Part shown: positions 9,477-17,665 of the stretch, piece by piece
Numbering within the stretch: the stretch's first letter is position 1
How the letters are laid out: each line of letters starts with the position of its first letter
Assembly (NCBI RefSeq): GCF_024159265.1
Contig: NZ_JAMYWY010000001.1
Location: 2,046,001 to 2,110,000, forward strand
Source of the DNA: Paenibacillus sp. 1781tsa1
GTDB lineage: Bacteria > Bacillota > Bacilli > Paenibacillales > Paenibacillaceae
DNA: 64,000 bases
Direction of reading: 5' to 3'
Position numbers and translations under genes: made by a program
Notes under the pieces: generated by a model
The model's input: only the letters and a program-made list of their open reading frames with translations
Told to the model about the DNA's origin: nothing
The model's database searches: none

Positions 9477-10802
9477 GTGAATAAAAAGGCGATCAAGGCT
9501 TGGATTATGTATGATTGGGCCAACTCGGCTTATGCGACAACTGTACTCGCAGCAGTACTGCCTGTATTCTATGCCTCGGTGGCTGCGGTTACGCTGGATG
9601 CGGATACGGCCGCCTCCTATCTGGCCTATACCCATTCCATTGGCATGTTGTGCGTAGCTCTGCTAACACCGCTGCTTGGCACGCTGGCTGATATGTCAGG
9701 ACGGAAGGGCGACTTCCTGCGTGTATTTGCAATCATTGGCGTCCTTGCCACATTGGGATTCAGCGCAATTGGAGAAGGGGACTGGTTACTTGCTTCCGCA
9801 TTACTGGTCATATCTACGATTGGTTTTGCAGGTGGCAATACCTTTTACGATGCCATGCTGCCGGATCTGGTACCTGTGGAACGAAGAGACATGGTATCTT
9901 CCAAAGGTTATGCCTATGGTTATATTGGCGGAGGTTTGCTATTTGCGGTGAACATGCTGATGATTCAGCAACCGGGCTGGTTCGGGATGAGCAGTACACT
10001 GGCAGGCACAAGACTTGCCTTTATCTCCGTATCACTGTGGTGGTTATTGTTCTCGATACCGATCTTTCGCCATGCTCCGAGACGGCCTGCATCATCGGAT
10101 TTGCCGGGCACGTGGAAAGGGTATGCTGCGGTGGGAGTGCGCAGGCTGCAGCATACCTTTCGTCATATGCGGCGTTTTCCCCAGTTAATCCGCATGCTGG
10201 TGGCTTTCTGGTTTTTTAATGACGGCATTAATACCATCATTCTGATGGCTACAATCTATGGCACAAGTATAGGTATAGGCACAGCCGACCTGATGCTCGC
10301 GCTACTGTTAACCCAGTTTATCGGGTTCCCATGCACATTGTTACTGGGAGCCTGGGCACAGCGTTGGGGAGCCAAGCAGGTGTTAATCGTTAGCTTATCG
10401 GTCTACATATGTATCGTCATTCTCGGTTATTTCATGACACAAGCGACTCACTTCTATCTGCTCGCCGGGTTGGTTGGTGTCGTGCAGGGGGTGAGTCAGT
10501 CCACAGCCCGTTCCCTGTTTAGCAATCTGATGCCAGTTGGCAGAACAGGAGAGTACTTTGGATTTGTGAATATTACAGGCAAATTCTCTTCAATCTTCGG
10601 TCCATTTGTGTTTGGTTATGTTGGGCAAATATCAGGTTCCACTCGTTGGGGAATTCTGTCCCTCATTTTCTTTTTCGTCGCGGGAATTGTTGTATTGTTA
10701 ACCGTGAACGTACAGAAGGGAATGCAGGATGCTACACGGGGAGATCGGGAAGAAGAACGAAATGGGAGCATCGGAACTATGCTGGAAAAAGTTCAAATGT
10801 AA
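9477..10802 (+). CDS. MFS transporter, UMF1/Atg22-like family
   Basis: The product has about 441 residues and 12 predicted membrane helices. The N-terminal WIMYDWANSAYATTV segment is the signature of the UMF1 (vacuole effluxer Atg22-like) branch, and the LADMSGRKGDF loop is the MFS motif between helices 2 and 3. The substrate is unknown; yeast Atg22 exports amino acids from the vacuole. The AAGGAAGG ribosome site touches the ATG at 9471, so the GTG at 9477 (MNKKAIKAW), six bases after it, is the better start. The gene stands alone between the divergent yhbH operon and the lasso operon and is unlikely to be part of either. Confidence 0.88.
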   Translation: MNKKAIKAWIMYDWANSAYATTVLAAVLPVFYASVAAVTLDADTAASYLAYTHSIGMLCVALLTPLLGTLADMSGRKGDFLRVFAIIGVLATLGFSAIGEGDWLLASALLVISTIGFAGGNTFYDAMLPDLVPVERRDMVSSKGYAYGYIGGGLLFAVNMLMIQQPGWFGMSSTLAGTRLAFISVSLWWLLFSIPIFRHAPRRPASSDLPGTWKGYAAVGVRRLQHTFRHMRRFPQLIRMLVAFWFFNDGINTIILMATIYGTSIGIGTADLMLALLLTQFIGFPCTLLLGAWAQRWGAKQVLIVSLSVYICIVILGYFMTQATHFYLLAGLVGVVQGVSQSTARSLFSNLMPVGRTGEYFGFVNITGKFSSIFGPFVFGYVGQISGSTRWGILSLIFFFVAGIVVLLTVNVQKGMQDATRGDREEERNGSIGTMLEKVQM

Positions 10803-11009
10803 GGTTTATTGGGTGGTTATTCATTGGTTTGCGTATAAAGTTTTGCAACGGATTATTCGTGGCTTCAGGCATTGTTCTTCGCAGAACATGTCTAAAGCTT
10901 ATTCGCATTTGTGCATCTTGATCAAGATGAATCAGGATGAAGTGCTGAAACGACAGACAGCAGAATACCATGAAAGAGTAAGAATTTATGAAAAGGTGAA
11001 AATAAAAGA
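10803..11009. other. Non-coding stretch before the lasso operon promoter
   Basis: No gene with a plausible ribosome site is visible. The stretch holds a short hairpin (TGTTCT-TCGC-AGAACA, about 10873-10888) and a perfect 16-base palindrome CATCTTGATCAAGATG at 10914-10929. Either could be a weak terminator or a regulator site; neither is followed by a T run. Confidence 0.4.
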
Positions 11010-11063
11010 TTGACATGATACATTTTGTATCATAGAGTAAAACTATGAATACATACTGTATCT
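11010..11063 (+). promoter_or_regulatory. Lasso operon promoter with two tandem palindromic operators
   Basis: A consensus -35 TTGACA (11010-11015) is separated by exactly 17 bases from TAGAGT (11033-11038). The whole spacer is a perfect palindrome, TGATACA-TTT-TGTATCA (11016-11032). A related palindrome, GAATACA-TAC-TGTATCT (11047-11063), lies with its centre 31 bases further on, about three DNA turns, so two dimers would sit on the same face. The ATACA-N3-TGTAT core resembles the TACA/TGTA sites of BlaI/MecI-type repressors, but no regulator gene is in the cluster. A leader of about 195 bases separates it from the first gene. Confidence 0.65.
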
Positions 11064-11238
11064 GAGAGTTGTCGAATACAACCATGTGTTTTGCTTCATT
11101 CCCGGGTAAGCTTCCGCCGGAACATTGCAAAATACTGACCAATAGCGTGCATATTACTCGTTTTGCCAAACACAAAGGTAGAGTCTGGTCTATCCCGGCT
11201 ACATATATTTATACTAATGAACAGAGGAGAGGCTGCCA

Positions 11239-12507
11239 TTGATCGACGCTCAAGGTAACGGACTTGTTTTCTTACTATGTGTTCCCCGCAGTGGTAGTTC
11301 CTTATCCACCGTAATGCTGCAAAATCACAGGCGCATATTTGCCACCCAGGAAATGTGGTTTCTGATGAATCTTGTCGATTTGCCCAAGGGTGGTTCACTC
11401 GCTTATGGTGGTAGCTCCATCATTCGTCAGTTCTACAATGCCATGGTACCCGAGGATGTCTTCGAAAAGGCATGCCGAAGTTTTGCTCTTGAGATCTACA
11501 ATGGATTCCTGGAAGGGAGCGGAGCAGACTTCGTCGTTGATAAATCTCCACGGTACTATTACATGCTTGAATGGCTGGATCGTCTGTTCCCTCAGTCCAA
11601 ACGCATTCATCTCCAGCGTAATCCTCTGGCCATAGCTGCGTCATTCAAAAAGGTAAACCGCCACACAGGAGAAGGATTCGACCTGATTCATAGTCTGCAG
11701 AGCCCCAAATTAAATATGAAATCCGTTGATCTCACACTTGGGATGCTCCGCTTGAATGATTATTTTGCCGAACCACATTCCAATGCATATGAATTGCAAT
11801 ATGAACGATTGGTTTCCAGTCCACAGGAAGAACTTGAGAAACTATGCGCGTTTCTGGGAATTCGATATGAACAAGGTATGGAGCAGTATGGACAGTTTCT
11901 GGACAGTGCCAAGTCTGACATGTTCTACAGTATGGGCGTGGGTGATCCATTCCTCTCTTCGCATCAAGAGGCACATCAGGATTCTGTTAACAACTGGAAA
12001 AACATATTGGAACCGCATGAAGTTGAACTGTATTGCCGTGTGATGGGGGCAGATCTGTTCCACCGGATGGGATACAGTGAACAGCTCGCAGAAGCCGAAA
12101 AATGGACGGGAGTTCATTATGATGCAAGTCCTGATCAAGAGGTCATCGACCGAATCACGCATCAGTTGACAGCAGCGACCGGTTGCCAGTGGCAACCGCA
12201 ATACCGAATGCAACCGGTAGATTCTGTCGTTCATGATCCGAATGAGAATCTTAATGACCAAGTTGTCGAAGAACCTGAAAATACAGATCCCACGCTGGCT
12301 GCACTGGTAACGATCAGACAGCTGCAAGCCGCATTACGGGCGGCCGATCATCGTCTGGAACGGGGATACAGTGAGCGGGAACGCTTGAAAGTACAGCTGG
12401 CTTCTGCTCAAAGCAAAATACAGCGTATCAAATCATGGGTACCATTTGGCCACCAGATTAGCGCCTGGGCTTCACAGCGCAAGATTCTACGGGGAGGAAA
12501 GTCATGA
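11239..12507 (+). CDS. PAPS-dependent sulfotransferase, first gene of the lasso operon
   Basis: The 422-residue protein starts with a beta strand and the 5'-phosphosulfate loop PRSGSS (residues 16-21), followed by VDKSPRYY near residue 98 and an R-NPLAIAASF segment typical of the 3'-phosphate site. These enzymes move sulfate from PAPS to a hydroxyl or amine. About residues 345-400 form a charged coiled-coil tail, unusual for a minimal sulfotransferase, which could mediate binding to a partner. The TTG start has GAGGAGAGG seven bases upstream, and any later Met would cut the PAPS loop. It overlaps the lasso cyclase gene by four bases (ATGA). An APS kinase gene that would make PAPS lies convergently at 19.6 kb. 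The lasso peptide as acceptor is an inference from context. Confidence 0.85.
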   Translation: MIDAQGNGLVFLLCVPRSGSSLSTVMLQNHRRIFATQEMWFLMNLVDLPKGGSLAYGGSSIIRQFYNAMVPEDVFEKACRSFALEIYNGFLEGSGADFVVDKSPRYYYMLEWLDRLFPQSKRIHLQRNPLAIAASFKKVNRHTGEGFDLIHSLQSPKLNMKSVDLTLGMLRLNDYFAEPHSNAYELQYERLVSSPQEELEKLCAFLGIRYEQGMEQYGQFLDSAKSDMFYSMGVGDPFLSSHQEAHQDSVNNWKNILEPHEVELYCRVMGADLFHRMGYSEQLAEAEKWTGVHYDASPDQEVIDRITHQLTAATGCQWQPQYRMQPVDSVVHDPNENLNDQVVEEPENTDPTLAALVTIRQLQAALRAADHRLERGYSERERLKVQLASAQSKIQRIKSWVPFGHQISAWASQRKILRGGKS

Positions 12508-14435
12508 GCGCCATAGCGGGAATTGTTCACAACGATGGTCAGCAGGCGCTATGGGAAGACAGCTGGCGCTTGTATGCAAGCCTGGGGCATGTCCCTGCGG
12601 ATACGACAGGGGTGTGGAAGGGGAATGAGGCATTTCTTAGCTGCCATGCCCAATGGATTACACCGGAATCGGTTAGCGAGAAATTACCTTTATATGATGA
12701 GGAAAGTGGTCTGGCGATCACGGCAGATGCCATTCTGGATAACCGTGAACAACTGGCAGATCAATTACAGATATCCAGAGCTGAACTGGCTATGTTGGCG
12801 GATAGTGAACTGATCTTGCGTGCCTATCAGCGCTGGGGAGACGATGTGGCTGTCCGATTGCTGGGTGATTTTGTATTTGCCATCTGGGATGAGCGGAATC
12901 GGAAACTATATGCAGCGAGAGACATTACAGGCATGAGGGCTTTTTATTACCGACATGATGGTTCACGTTTTGCTTTCTGCACACTCATGAATCCGTTGCT
13001 TGGGCTTGAAGGGGTACATAAAGAACTTGATGAGACTTGGTTATCTGAGTTTCTTGCCATTCCCGACATGCATGATTCAGCAGATATCAATTCGACCGTA
13101 TATCGGGGGATAAGCCAACTGCCTTCTGCGCATACACTTGTCTTCCGTGACGGAAGGCTGGAGCTGAAACAATATCATCGTTGGGATGAAGTGGAACCTC
13201 TACGGCTCAAATCCGACGGTGAATATGTAGAAGCGTTTCGAGAAGTATTCGCTCAGGCAGTCGGATCACGATTGCGCACGCACAGGCAGGTGGCTGCTGC
13301 ATTAAGTGGAGGACTGGACTCGGGTGCTGTGGTAGGTTTTGCTTCCGGAACACTGAGAAGTCAGGGCAAACGGCTGCATGCCTATAGTTATGTTCCCGTA
13401 CCAGATTTCACTGATTATACGTCAAAAACGTTGCTGGCCGACGAGAGGCCCTTCATACGTTCCACGATTAATCACGTCGGCAATATCACGGAGAACTACC
13501 TTGATTTTGAAGGCAGAAGTCCACTTAGTGAAGTAGATACCTGGCTCGATATTATGGAAATGCCCTATAAATACTTTGAAAATTCATTCTGGATTCGCGG
13601 ATTCTATGAAAAAGCGAGCCAGCAAGATGCAGGCATCCTGCTCACAGGTGCACGTGGTAATTTCACCATCTCCTGGGGGCCGGCTCTGGATTATTACGCC
13701 AGTCTACTGAAAAGTGGCCGCTGGTACCGCTGGTTCCGTGAGATGCAGCAGTATAGTGAACGGACCGGCATGCCCTTCTCCCGTATAGCCAAGATCACTG
13801 GGAAAAAGGCATATCCGGATTGGTTCAAGGCTCAGTCCAAAGGAGCCAGTCAGGCCGCATCCGTTCAGTTGATCCATCCTGATTTTGCCCAAAGGACAGG
13901 TGTATTGGAACGACTCAAATCCATCATTGTTCTTCAGGGCGGTGCCCAGGCTGATGCACTCAAGGTCCGTGCCGAGAAATTCAATAACCTGGCTATTGCG
14001 AACAAAAACGGTGCCGTAGCTACGAAATGTTCTCTCCGTTACCGGGCATGGGAACGTGATCCGACAAGTGATGCCAGAGTCATCCGGTTCTGCTTGTCCG
14101 TACCGATTGAGCAATATGTGAAACAAGGGACCGATCGTTCATTAATTCGCCGGGCTACTTCACCGGAGTTGCCTGACAAGGTCAGACTGAATCAGCGAGT
14201 ACGGGGTGTACAGCCGGCAGATTGGTTACATCGCATCATTCCGAATTGGGATGCCTTTACCGCCGAATTGCGTGCGTTATGTTCTGACAGCAAGGTCGCT
14301 GGCATATTAAACACGGAGCGTATCCAATCTGCCCTGGCCAACTTTCCAAGTCCGAGACCAGAGCTTGCTTCACATCCGGATCTGCGATTGATGATGCATA
14401 GTCTGATTGTCTATCGGTTCATTCGAAAATTCTGA
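12504..14435 (+). CDS. Lasso peptide cyclase, asparagine synthetase-like (C protein, PadeC-type)
   Basis: The 643-residue protein has an N-terminal class II glutamine amidotransferase-like half and a C-terminal asparagine synthetase domain with the ATP-binding SGGLDS motif at residues 268-273. The N-terminus reads MSAIAGIV: the catalytic Cys of true glutaminases is missing, as in known lasso cyclases, which adenylate the side chain of an Asp or Glu in the core and close the macrolactam with the core's own N-terminus. It starts inside the stop of the sulfotransferase gene, and the precursor gene begins 29 bases after its stop. General asparagine synthesis is less likely given the missing Cys and the neighbours. 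Confidence 0.93.
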   Translation: MSAIAGIVHNDGQQALWEDSWRLYASLGHVPADTTGVWKGNEAFLSCHAQWITPESVSEKLPLYDEESGLAITADAILDNREQLADQLQISRAELAMLADSELILRAYQRWGDDVAVRLLGDFVFAIWDERNRKLYAARDITGMRAFYYRHDGSRFAFCTLMNPLLGLEGVHKELDETWLSEFLAIPDMHDSADINSTVYRGISQLPSAHTLVFRDGRLELKQYHRWDEVEPLRLKSDGEYVEAFREVFAQAVGSRLRTHRQVAAALSGGLDSGAVVGFASGTLRSQGKRLHAYSYVPVPDFTDYTSKTLLADERPFIRSTINHVGNITENYLDFEGRSPLSEVDTWLDIMEMPYKYFENSFWIRGFYEKASQQDAGILLTGARGNFTISWGPALDYYASLLKSGRWYRWFREMQQYSERTGMPFSRIAKITGKKAYPDWFKAQSKGASQAASVQLIHPDFAQRTGVLERLKSIIVLQGGAQADALKVRAEKFNNLAIANKNGAVATKCSLRYRAWERDPTSDARVIRFCLSVPIEQYVKQGTDRSLIRRATSPELPDKVRLNQRVRGVQPADWLHRIIPNWDAFTAELRALCSDSKVAGILNTERIQSALANFPSPRPELASHPDLRLMMHSLIVYRFIRKF

Positions 14436-14464
14436 ATGGGGTTACTTGAAAGGAGGTGAATACG

Positions 14465-14602
14465 ATGCAAATGGAAAAAAAGGAATGGCAAGCACCAGCT
14501 CTTGAAGTGTTGGAAGTCAATCAAACGATGGCCGGTACTGGCTACAGACAAATTGACTGGGTAACGGTACACGATGCGGACCTGTACGATCCAACTTCCT
14601 AA
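14465..14602 (+). CDS. Lasso peptide precursor, paeninodin-type (A protein)
   Basis: A 45-residue peptide translated from a perfect AGGAGGTGA site (14451-14459). The leader holds W8-Q-A-P11-A-L13, the W/Y-x-x-P-x-L element that lasso RRE proteins bind, and ends NQTM with Thr21 at -2. By comparison with paeninodin, whose leader also ends in QTM before an AG core, cleavage should fall between Met22 and Ala23. The 23-residue core would start A-G-T-G-Y-R-Q-I-D and end Y-D-P-T-S. Asp at core position 9 would form a nine-residue ring with Ala1. Summing residue masses by hand gives about 2561.18 Da monoisotopic for the cyclised core. The C-terminal Ser is the residue that the homologous kinase phosphorylates in paeninodin. 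Other hydroxyls (Tyr5, Tyr19, Thr3, Thr12, Thr22) are possible sulfation sites. Confidence 0.92.
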   Translation: MQMEKKEWQAPALEVLEVNQTMAGTGYRQIDWVTVHDADLYDPTS

Positions 14603-14647
14603 GTTGTTAAGTTATTAAGTTTTAAACAGCGTCATCATACTTAAAGG

Positions 14648-14719
14648 GCGAAAAAGCAACAAATCCAGCTTTTCGCCTCCGCCCTTATATTGAGCAACAT
14701 GAATATAAGGGCTTTTTTT
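14648..14719 (+). terminator. Double hairpin and terminator between precursor and kinase
   Basis: A first hairpin (GGCGAAAA-A-GC with GCTTTTCGCC, 14648-14677) is followed by an 11-pair perfect stem GCCCTTATATT/AATATAAGGGC (14681-14712) and seven T. It should stop most transcripts after the precursor, so precursor mRNA exceeds that of the kinase, B1, B2, nucleotidyltransferase and exporter genes. Confidence 0.88.
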
Positions 14720-14748
14720 ACATTTAATCACGAAGGAGGCGTCGTTCA

Positions 14749-15696
14749 TTGTTGCTTGTGCATTATGTAGCGTATGGTCTGCGCTGGTCGAGCCAAATTC
14801 GAATGCCTGAACTTCAGATCGCACCCAAGCATACGGAGGCTGATTTTGATGAAGTGCATGTACACATCGAGTCTTCAGATTTGACCTCACTGTGGGAGGA
14901 CTGGGATGTTGGCAACCACAACTTTGTGGCGCGAGAGGGCAGCCTTTTTTTCAAAATCGAAGATACAGGTCTGTTTCTAATGGAGCAAGGAAAGCGCATT
15001 GTTGTATCTCCTATACCGGGTGCAGATGAGAAAAAGGTCAGATTATTCATCTTGGGCACATGTATGGCGGTGATTATGATGCAGCGTGGCATCCTTCCAT
15101 TGCATGGTAGTGCAGTGGTTATTGAGGGCTGGGCTTACGCATTTGTTGGACATTCGGGAGCAGGAAAATCGACACTCTCGGCCGCACTGGCATCACGCGG
15201 ATATCCGCTTCTCACCGATGATGTCGTTGCACTGACCTGGGATGCCGGGGGAAGAGCCATCGTATCGCCTGGTTATCCACAACAGAAATTGTGGCAGCCC
15301 AGTCTGGATGGTTTCGGCATGAAGGAACAGGATTATGCAACGGTTCACGCGGAGATTACGAAGTATGCGATACCTGTTCAACACTATTTTCATGAGATGG
15401 CCGTACCACTAGGTGGAATATTCGAACTTGCTCCACAACCGGAGGAGAACCATACGTCTGTTCAACTGGTTGAAGTGCAGGGGTTAGAACGATTGCATCT
15501 ACTATGCTCGCATACGTTCCGTGGTGGACTCGTTGCAAGACAGGGATTGGCACAGTGGCTATTCGAGACGGCTTCAAGACTTTCAGCAAGTGTGGAGATT
15601 GGCAGATTGGTCAGAACAGGTGCTGAGTTTACAGCATTTGAGATGGTAGATCGGATTACAGATCATATACGTAAAGGAGTGCATACAGGACAATGA
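14749..15696 (+). CDS. Lasso peptide kinase, HPr kinase-like (PadeK-type)
   Basis: The 315-residue protein has a diverged N-terminal half and a C-terminal HPr kinase/phosphorylase-like P-loop domain with Walker A GHSGAGKST at residues 134-142, preceded by LPLHGSAVV and followed by LLTDDVVALTW. Homologues in paeninodin-type clusters phosphorylate the C-terminal Ser of the precursor; the precursor here ends in Ser. It is not the catabolite-repression HPrK, which has a different N-terminal domain and genomic setting. The start is TTG at 14749, nine bases after AAGGAGG. It overlaps B1 by four bases. Confidence 0.88.
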   Translation: MLLVHYVAYGLRWSSQIRMPELQIAPKHTEADFDEVHVHIESSDLTSLWEDWDVGNHNFVAREGSLFFKIEDTGLFLMEQGKRIVVSPIPGADEKKVRLFILGTCMAVIMMQRGILPLHGSAVVIEGWAYAFVGHSGAGKSTLSAALASRGYPLLTDDVVALTWDAGGRAIVSPGYPQQKLWQPSLDGFGMKEQDYATVHAEITKYAIPVQHYFHEMAVPLGGIFELAPQPEENHTSVQLVEVQGLERLHLLCSHTFRGGLVARQGLAQWLFETASRLSASVEIGRLVRTGAEFTAFEMVDRITDHIRKGVHTGQ

Positions 15697-15992
15697 CAGC
15701 GACTACGCCGATGAATGTGGAAGACCGGGTAACCCGGAAGGAAGGCAATCTGGTCAGTGATATGGGCAGTGAGAAAGTGATGATGAGCATTAGCTCTGGA
15801 AAATACTATAATCTTGGGAGTACCGGTGGACGAATCTGGGATCTGATCGCAGAAGAACGCACGCTGGGTGAAGTAGTTGAGGTGCTTGCTGCGGAGTATG
15901 AGATTGAGCCAGATGTATGTCGTGTGCAGGTGGTGCAATTTCTGGAACATCTGTCCCGTGAAGGTTTAATCGACGTTACTCGCGGAGTGTAG
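15693..15992 (+). CDS. Lasso B1 protein, PqqD-like RiPP recognition element
   Basis: A 99-residue PqqD-fold protein: three beta strands (about residues 15-45, including the SGKYYNLGSTGGRIWDLI segment common to PqqD proteins) and a winged-helix part ending near residue 95. In lasso systems B1 binds the leader peptide through the Y/W-x-x-P-x-L motif and delivers it to the B2 peptidase. It is coupled to the kinase by an ATGA overlap and to B2 by a one-base gap. Confidence 0.92.
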   Translation: MTATTPMNVEDRVTRKEGNLVSDMGSEKVMMSISSGKYYNLGSTGGRIWDLIAEERTLGEVVEVLAAEYEIEPDVCRVQVVQFLEHLSREGLIDVTRGV

Positions 15993-15993
15993 C

Positions 15994-16479
15994 ATGATGT
16001 TGAGAAAAATTAAGGCTTATCTCTCGCTCCCGCGGGCGATGCGTCGACTGGTATGGGAGGCCTATTTCTTCCTTGGCTGGGCACGCATACAGAAGGCTAT
16101 GCCATTCGCCAAAATCGCGCCAGGGCTGGGCACACCCATGGTTGAAACCCCGATGACGGGACTTGATCGCAGCGAGGTCATCGCTATCCGGAATATTTCC
16201 AAAGCGATTTCGCTTGCTAGTAAATATACGTTATGGGAAAGCCGCTGCCTTGTAATGGCGATTGCCGGGATGAAGATGCTTGAGCGACGCAAGATAGAGA
16301 GTACGTTATACATGGGGACTGCGCGGAATAAGCAAGGACATATGATGGCTCATGCCTGGCTGCGAAGTGGTAAATTGATCGTGACCGGAGCTGATACTAT
16401 GGACCAATATACGGTTGTCGGCGTGTTTGGCAAACGGTGTCCGGAGAAGGGATCTGGGGAGATTGTATATGATACATGA
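15994..16479 (+). CDS. Lasso B2 leader peptidase, transglutaminase-like
   Basis: The 161-residue protein belongs to the transglutaminase-like cysteine peptidases of lasso systems. The triad is visible: Cys85 in WESRCLVMA, His120 in MAHAWLR and Asp134 in VTGAD. B2 cuts the leader off after the residue two positions past the conserved Thr and frees the core amino group for ring closure. It is one base from B1, as expected for partners that work together. The following nucleotidyltransferase gene overlaps its 3' end by 11 bases. Confidence 0.93.
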   Translation: MMLRKIKAYLSLPRAMRRLVWEAYFFLGWARIQKAMPFAKIAPGLGTPMVETPMTGLDRSEVIAIRNISKAISLASKYTLWESRCLVMAIAGMKMLERRKIESTLYMGTARNKQGHMMAHAWLRSGKLIVTGADTMDQYTVVGVFGKRCPEKGSGEIVYDT

Positions 16480-17665
16480 AAGTGAACTCTATTCATCAGG
16501 GTTTCCGAAGGAGCTTAAGCTGATTTTAAGCATGATTAGAGGTGACCTGACGGCTCTATCCCCTGAAGAACTCAAGGCGGGTTTACAAGGAACGGATTGG
16601 CAGCTCTTTCTGCGGCTGGTCTATCATCACCGCTTATACTCTGTCCTTTATTTGAAAATGAAAGAATTGAACACTGCAATCATTCCAGCAGATGTTATGG
16701 AGAGCCTAAGACAACAATATACGGCCAATACGTTCCGCATGTTACATCTGACAGCTGAGATGGAGCAGGTGTGTGGAGCTTTCCGTGAACACGGCATCCG
16801 TAATATTACGCTGAAGGGGCCAGCGCTGGCCCATGATCTATATGGTGATGTATCCATGCGAACCTCCAAAGACCTGGATATCCTGATTCCGTTCGATGAT
16901 GTGGAAGCGGCTGAAGGCATCCTGGCTACCCTTGGTTACGTATCCAAGGAAGGGGAGCGGGCACCTACGGTTCGCAGCTGGAAATGGCGGGAACATCATA
17001 TCTGTTACATCCATCCCGACAAAAGGACTCAAGTGGAGATCCATTGGCGTCTGAACCCGGATTCGGGCAAAGAAACCGATTTTGAATTGCTGTGGAAACG
17101 GAGCCGGTTCAGTTCATACACACAGACCCCTGTCCGTATGCTTGAACAAGAAGATCTCTGGGCTTATTTGGTAACCCATGGAGCACGTCATGGCTGGTTC
17201 AGACTGCGCTGGTTACTGGATATCGATCAGATGATTCGAAGCATGCCACTTGATGTGAAGAAAGTAGAAAGGCGCCTGAAAGCGGAGGGCCGTTTATCCA
17301 TTGGTTCACAGGCACTTCACTTGGCCTCAGATCTGCTGAACACGCCACTGGATACTGAGTACAGGTCCTTGATGTCCTTGAGTGATCGTACAGGCAAACG
17401 ATTAGCGAGTGAAGGCTCAAAGTTCATGAACGATATGTTGGAGAGTCCGGCTGATATGAAATCTTATCCATCGTATCTGTTTAAACTTCGAAGTACGAAA
17501 CAGAAATGGTTTTTCTTTATTGAACGTTTATATCCAAGTACATGGGATGTGGATCAACTGCCGCTTCCACGTTCTTTGTTTTTTCTGTACTTTCCGTTAC
17601 GTCCGTTTCTCTGGTTCTGGCGGCGAATTAAAAGGTATACGGTGACGGAGAGGGGTAAAGTATGA
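16469..17665 (+). CDS. Nucleotidyltransferase family protein (NTP_transf_5) of the lasso cluster
   Basis: From the ATG at 16469 the protein has 398 residues; GGGGAGA lies six bases upstream, and a longer start at 16415 would overlap B2 by 65 bases. The central segment has NITLKGPALAHDLYG and then SKDLDILI, whose D-x-D supplies the metal-binding acids of the polymerase-beta-like fold. Related genes occur in several Bacillales lasso clusters. In the pseudomycoidin system a homologue is reported to add sugar to the phosphorylated C-terminal Ser. The role here (nucleotidyl or glycosyl transfer) is an inference. The gene overlaps the exporter gene by four bases. Confidence 0.82.
   Translation: MIHESELYSSGFPKELKLILSMIRGDLTALSPEELKAGLQGTDWQLFLRLVYHHRLYSVLYLKMKELNTAIIPADVMESLRQQYTANTFRMLHLTAEMEQVCGAFREHGIRNITLKGPALAHDLYGDVSMRTSKDLDILIPFDDVEAAEGILATLGYVSKEGERAPTVRSWKWREHHICYIHPDKRTQVEIHWRLNPDSGKETDFELLWKRSRFSSYTQTPVRMLEQEDLWAYLVTHGARHGWFRLRWLLDIDQMIRSMPLDVKKVERRLKAEGRLSIGSQALHLASDLLNTPLDTEYRSLMSLSDRTGKRLASEGSKFMNDMLESPADMKSYPSYLFKLRSTKQKWFFFIERLYPSTWDVDQLPLPRSLFFLYFPLRPFLWFWRRIKRYTVTERGKV

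Noticed and set aside
10927..11013. 28-residue reading frame before the lasso promoter
   Set aside because: No ribosome site and it ends inside the promoter -35 box.
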